Shown in pieces: positions 61,199-64,000 of a stretch of DNA of 64,000 bases (position 1 is its first letter; every line of letters starts with the position of its first letter). Origin of the DNA: Terriglobus roseus DSM 18391. GTDB lineage: Bacteria > Acidobacteriota > Terriglobia > Terriglobales > Acidobacteriaceae. Position numbers and translations under genes: made by a program. Under the pieces are notes generated by a model. The model did not search any database and was not told where the DNA came from. It worked only from the letters and a program-made list of their open reading frames with translations. The stretch covers positions 5,146,001 through 5,210,000 of the forward strand of contig NC_018014.1 in NCBI RefSeq assembly GCF_000265425.1, given 5' to 3'.

Positions 61199-62365
61199 AT
61201 GGCAGACGCAATCAACCGGAGATCCTTCCTGCTGGCCGCCGCACCCGCGGCACTCACCGCCGCAACCCTCGCGCAGCACCCACTGCTCGCGCAGACGGCA
61301 GCAGCGCCGGCTCCACTGCCTCCCGTCGACGACCGCACCGTCTACTTCGCCAGTGACTACCCCAACATCTCGCCGGAAGAACACATCCGCATGTTCACCA
61401 CGGCCCTCGCAAAACATCCCGGCAAGGAAGACACCTATCTCAAGGGCGGAGCCGTCACAGAACTAGAGCAGAAGTTCGCTGCTATGTTCGGCAAAGAAGA
61501 TTGCGTCTTCCTGCCCACCGGCACACTCGCCAACAACCTCGCGGCACGCATCCTCTGCGGTGAGCACAAGCACCTCATCACCCAGTCCGACAGCCACCTC
61601 TACGCCGACGAGAGCGACAGCCCATCCATCCTGAGCGGCATCACCATGCAGCCCGTCGCACCCGGCAAAGCCGCGCCCACCTTTGAAGAGTGGGAGGCAG
61701 CCGTCCTCGACGCCGAACACCGCGCCTACCCGCTCAAGGTCGGTGCCATCTCCATGGAGAGCCCCGTTCGCCGCCACAACGGCGAGTCGATTCCCTTCGC
61801 CATCGTTCAGAAAGTCTGCGCCATGGCAAAGTCCAAAGGTATCGCCACCCACTGGGACGGCGCCCGCGCCTTCATGCTCCTCGGCACACCCGGCTACGAC
61901 CTCGCCCACTACGCCGCGCCCTTTGACACTGTCTTCGCATCGCTCTACAAGGCACTCCACGCACCCTTCGGCGGCATGCTCATGGGCACCAAAGAAAAGA
62001 TGGCGCAGGCACGCGACCTCCGCCACGTCTTCGGCGGCCTCATCTATCACGGCTGGGTCGCAGCACTCCCTGCACTCAACGCACTCGACGGCCTGCCCGA
62101 ACGCTGGAGCAAACTCCGCACCGCCGCTGAAGAGTTGATCGCAAAGCTCCAGTCAGCCGGCGGCTACACCATCGAACGCGTCCCCAACGAAAGCAACATC
62201 TTCCTGCTCAAGCCATCCGAAGCACGCATGAAGGGTCTCCAGGACCGCCTGCTCGCCGCAGACATCCGCATCGCCGCACCGCGCAACGGATCCATCGTCA
62301 TGTACTTCAACGAAACCATCCTGCGCCGCCCCATCGCAGAGATCCTCAAGCCCTTCGTCGTATAA
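61199..62365 (+). CDS. Tat-signal PLP enzyme of the threonine-aldolase/beta-eliminating-lyase family
   Basis: 388 residues from the ATG at 61199 with GGAG about 9 nt upstream. The N-terminus INRRSFLLAAAPAALTAATL is a twin-arginine signal. The PLP fold follows: FLPTGTLANNLAARIL, HWDGARAFMLLG (Asp220, Arg223) and VFASLYKALHAPFGGMLMG, with Lys251 as the Schiff-base Lys. Family members cleave L-threonine or allo-threonine to glycine and acetaldehyde, usually in the cytoplasm. Tat export would allow the cofactor-loaded enzyme to act in the periplasm. Substrate unproven. Confidence 0.9.
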   Translation: MADAINRRSFLLAAAPAALTAATLAQHPLLAQTAAAPAPLPPVDDRTVYFASDYPNISPEEHIRMFTTALAKHPGKEDTYLKGGAVTELEQKFAAMFGKEDCVFLPTGTLANNLAARILCGEHKHLITQSDSHLYADESDSPSILSGITMQPVAPGKAAPTFEEWEAAVLDAEHRAYPLKVGAISMESPVRRHNGESIPFAIVQKVCAMAKSKGIATHWDGARAFMLLGTPGYDLAHYAAPFDTVFASLYKALHAPFGGMLMGTKEKMAQARDLRHVFGGLIYHGWVAALPALNALDGLPERWSKLRTAAEELIAKLQSAGGYTIERVPNESNIFLLKPSEARMKGLQDRLLAADIRIAAPRNGSIVMYFNETILRRPIAEILKPFVV

Positions 62366-62375
62366 CGCCCAGTCG

Positions 62376-63236
62376 CTAACCAACCTTCGGCAACAGGCGA
62401 GCGGACAGCATATGTCCGCCGCCACCAATCGCCCGCAGCTTGCCCTCTGTAAAGTACCGGGCATTCAGCGCACCCGTATCCAGGTCCTCGATCAACTCCC
62501 AACCCATGCCCCTTAACCGCTCCCGAATCTCCTCCGGCGTAAAGAAAAGCTGGAATGGCTCCCCAGCAGCCGCCACACGAGCAGCCAGCGAATCGAAGGC
62601 AAGCTGTTCCAGATACGGCAGCGCCTCACGCGGCAGCGCGTAGTCAAAAATCAGCTCGCTTCCGGCAGCACATTTCGACAGAAAGTCCATCGTCGAAACG
62701 AACCCTTCCTCGGTCAAATAGGGAACCACGCCCAACCAGGCGAAAACAGTCGACTGAGACGATTCAAAACCTGCAGCCAACAGCCGCTCAGCGAGCGAAT
62801 CCGCATGAAAATCAACGGCAACATGCGACACATTTGCCGGCGATTCAATCCCCGTCCTCGCCAGTAAAGACAGCTTCCAGGCCTGCGTATCCGGGTGATC
62901 CACCTCAAAAACACGCACGCCCACAAAGGGATTTCGATAAGGAAACGTATCCAGACCAGCCCCCAGCAACACATACTGCGAAGCGCCCCGCAAAGCCACC
63001 GCAGCCGCCAGAGTATCTTCCGCAAACCGCGAACGACCCACCAGAAACGCCCGTAAACCAACAGAATGAGGCCGCGAAGGCGCCCGCAGATCTGTACCAC
63101 CAAGCTTGTCCGAAGTCATGCCAAGAATGCGCAAAGCAAGCGGATCCTTGAAGACAACCGGTTGATCAAACACCTGATGAGCAGCCCGCCGCAACGCCAC
63201 TCGATACGCCGTCCCTGACGGTTTCCCCTCACGCAT
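62376..63236 (-). CDS. SAM-dependent methyltransferase, leucine-carboxyl-methyltransferase (LCM/TIGR00027) family
   Basis: 286 residues. Seen: SGTAYRVALRRAAHQVFDQP and FKDPLALRILG at the N-terminus, SAM motif YVLLGAGLDTFPYRNPF, FEVDHPDTQAWKLSLL (acidic loop) and FAWLGVVPYLTEEGFVST. Typical of the large mycobacterial/acidobacterial LCM-like group thought to O-methylate small molecules, lipids or polyketides. Substrate unknown. Convergent with the PLP enzyme gene, 10 bp apart. Confidence 0.92.
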   Translation of the reverse strand: MREGKPSGTAYRVALRRAAHQVFDQPVVFKDPLALRILGMTSDKLGGTDLRAPSRPHSVGLRAFLVGRSRFAEDTLAAAVALRGASQYVLLGAGLDTFPYRNPFVGVRVFEVDHPDTQAWKLSLLARTGIESPANVSHVAVDFHADSLAERLLAAGFESSQSTVFAWLGVVPYLTEEGFVSTMDFLSKCAAGSELIFDYALPREALPYLEQLAFDSLAARVAAAGEPFQLFFTPEEIRERLRGMGWELIEDLDTGALNARYFTEGKLRAIGGGGHMLSARLLPKVG

Positions 63237-63257
63237 ATCTTCACTCTAACGCGACAA

Positions 63258-63281
63258 AAGCCGCCCACATTCCGGCGGCTT
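63258..63281 (-). terminator. Terminator of the Ig-repeat surface-protein gene
   Basis: AAGCCGCC-CACATTCC-GGCGGCTT, perfect 8-bp stem. Read leftward it is followed by TTGTCG, about 20 bp after the stop at 63303. Confidence 0.75.
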
Positions 63282-63302
63282 CCGTCCGTCCTTATAACCC
63301 TT

Positions 63303-64000
63303 CTACTGCACGATCAAAGTAAACGTAGTATTCGCGGTAAGCGTCCCCGAGGTCCCGGTCACGCGAATCACATAAGTACCCGGCGTCGTGGTTGTTGTCG
63401 TCGTTGTCGATGCCGTTGTGCTGCCGCTGCCGCAGCCGGTGATGCCAAGCGTGCCCGCAGATACAACCAACGCGATCAGGACGCCGACATGCAGACGCCT
63501 GCGGAGTACGAAGCACGCAACTAACCCTGCACTAAGTACGATCAGACCGGTGCGCTGCCCTGGCAGTCCTGACTGCATCGGCTTTGTGTCTAGCTTCGCC
63601 TGCGACGGACTTCTCAGCGTCGCAGCCGACGTGCAGCCACTGGTTGTCGTAGTAATCGTAAGTGTCGACGTAACCGCGCCACTTGTCACCGTGGCAGCAG
63701 GCGCCGAGTAACATCCTGCGAAGGTTCCTGTTGAGCTGATCACTGCAGGCGTTAAGGTCACAGCGCCGGTGAAGCCGCCCGCCGGCGTCACCGTGATGAC
63801 ATTTGTGGCTGCACTTCCAGCAGCCACCGTCACCGTCGACGAACCTGCCGATACCGAAATTGATGCAGTCACTGTTCCCACCGTAAGGTTGGTCGTGACA
63901 CTTGTCGATCGATAAGTAGCACTGCCGCTGTAGACAGCGGTCACGGTGTGAATTCCCGACGTCGCAGCACCCGGATAGGTATAGGTCGCGGATCCGGACA
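63303..64000 (-). CDS. Ig-like-repeat surface protein, C-terminal part, cut by window edge
   Basis: The frame is open from the right edge to TAG at 63303-63305 (about 231 residues visible). It begins inside an Ig-like repeat (TVTAVYSGSATYRSTSVTTN), continues with a domain holding GGFTGAVTLTP and two Cys (AGCYSAPAATV, TTSGCTSA), and ends in a C-terminal module: hydrophobic helix LIVLSAGLVACFVL, RRRL, second helix ending GITGCGSG, a Thr-rich linker and the tail GTYVIRVTGTSGTLTANTTF. This module matches the end of the 9958-15468 protein. Probably a large exported adhesin-like protein. Confidence 0.85.
   Translation of the reverse strand, partial: SGSATYTYPGAATSGIHTVTAVYSGSATYRSTSVTTNLTVGTVTASISVSAGSSTVTVAAGSAATNVITVTPAGGFTGAVTLTPAVISSTGTFAGCYSAPAATVTSGAVTSTLTITTTTSGCTSAATLRSPSQAKLDTKPMQSGLPGQRTGLIVLSAGLVACFVLRRRLHVGVLIALVVSAGTLGITGCGSGSTTASTTTTTTTTPGTYVIRVTGTSGTLTANTTFTLIVQ

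Noticed and set aside
1-64000. tRNA, rRNA, insertion sequence or prophage
   Set aside because: No cloverleaf-like segments with T-loop consensus, no rRNA cores, and no transposase, integrase or phage structural genes were recognised on either strand.

Overview
The window looks like a chromosomal segment of an acidobacterium of the class Terriglobia (the Acidobacteriaceae group that includes Terriglobus, Granulicella and Edaphobacter). This is inferred from GC-rich coding DNA and from families typical of that group: a TIGR03435-type protein, an Oar-like TonB-dependent receptor and an acidobacterial VWFA-related protein in one operon, very large NHL/Ig-repeat surface proteins, and dispersed short palindromic repeats of a type I recall from these genomes. 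Three perfect or near-perfect parS sites beside rsmG-parA-parB suggest that the 51-54 kb region lies near the replication origin, although no origin or dnaA was found in the window.

Layout. 0-7 kb, minus strand: TIGR03435 protein, Oar/TonB receptor and VWFA protein (translationally coupled), then the first 122 codons of a class II-like UvrA. 6.9-7.8 kb: non-coding repeats and terminators. 7.8-9.6 kb: GTP-type PEP carboxykinase (minus). 10-16 kb: an 1836-residue NHL plus Ig-repeat surface protein overlapping an outer-membrane barrel gene (plus). 16-24 kb: a minus-strand operon for reductive pyrimidine degradation (preT-preA, dihydropyrimidinase, M20 ureidohydrolase, class III aminotransferase), headed by DUF1810 and DUF72 genes. 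24-31 kb: a secreted beta-propeller protein, a 35-residue membrane peptide, azoR, two related small CxxCG proteins, a cupin, thrS, and a NucS-like/EVE-like fusion with foreign base composition. 31-38 kb: two DUF2062 paralogues flanking a hydrolase/SDR pair and an OM barrel, a yeiH gene with an apparent one-base frameshift, msrA and a FEN-like exonuclease.

38-48 kb: an exopolysaccharide/O-antigen locus (Wzi, Wzz, two GT2, a GT-C-like membrane protein, Wzy, two GT4) whose genes switch strand repeatedly. 48-55 kb: folC, plsC, a 52-bp tandem repeat, a C26 amidotransferase, rsmG, parS x3, parA, parB and an ICMT-like methyltransferase. 55-64 kb: HU, DUF2461, an unknown gene, an SPFH protein, a GDSL hydrolase bracketed by identical 58-bp repeats, an MDR oxidoreductase with an SRPBCC partner, a Tat-signal threonine-aldolase-like enzyme, an LCM-family methyltransferase, and the C-terminus of a second Ig-repeat surface protein that shares an unusual C-terminal module with the one at 10-15 kb.

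No tRNA, rRNA, CRISPR array, insertion sequence or prophage was recognised. Several starts were moved inward from the longest open frame using signal peptides, family alignments from memory and ribosome binding sites; these are noted per gene. Functions rest on motif and family recognition by eye, without database searches.
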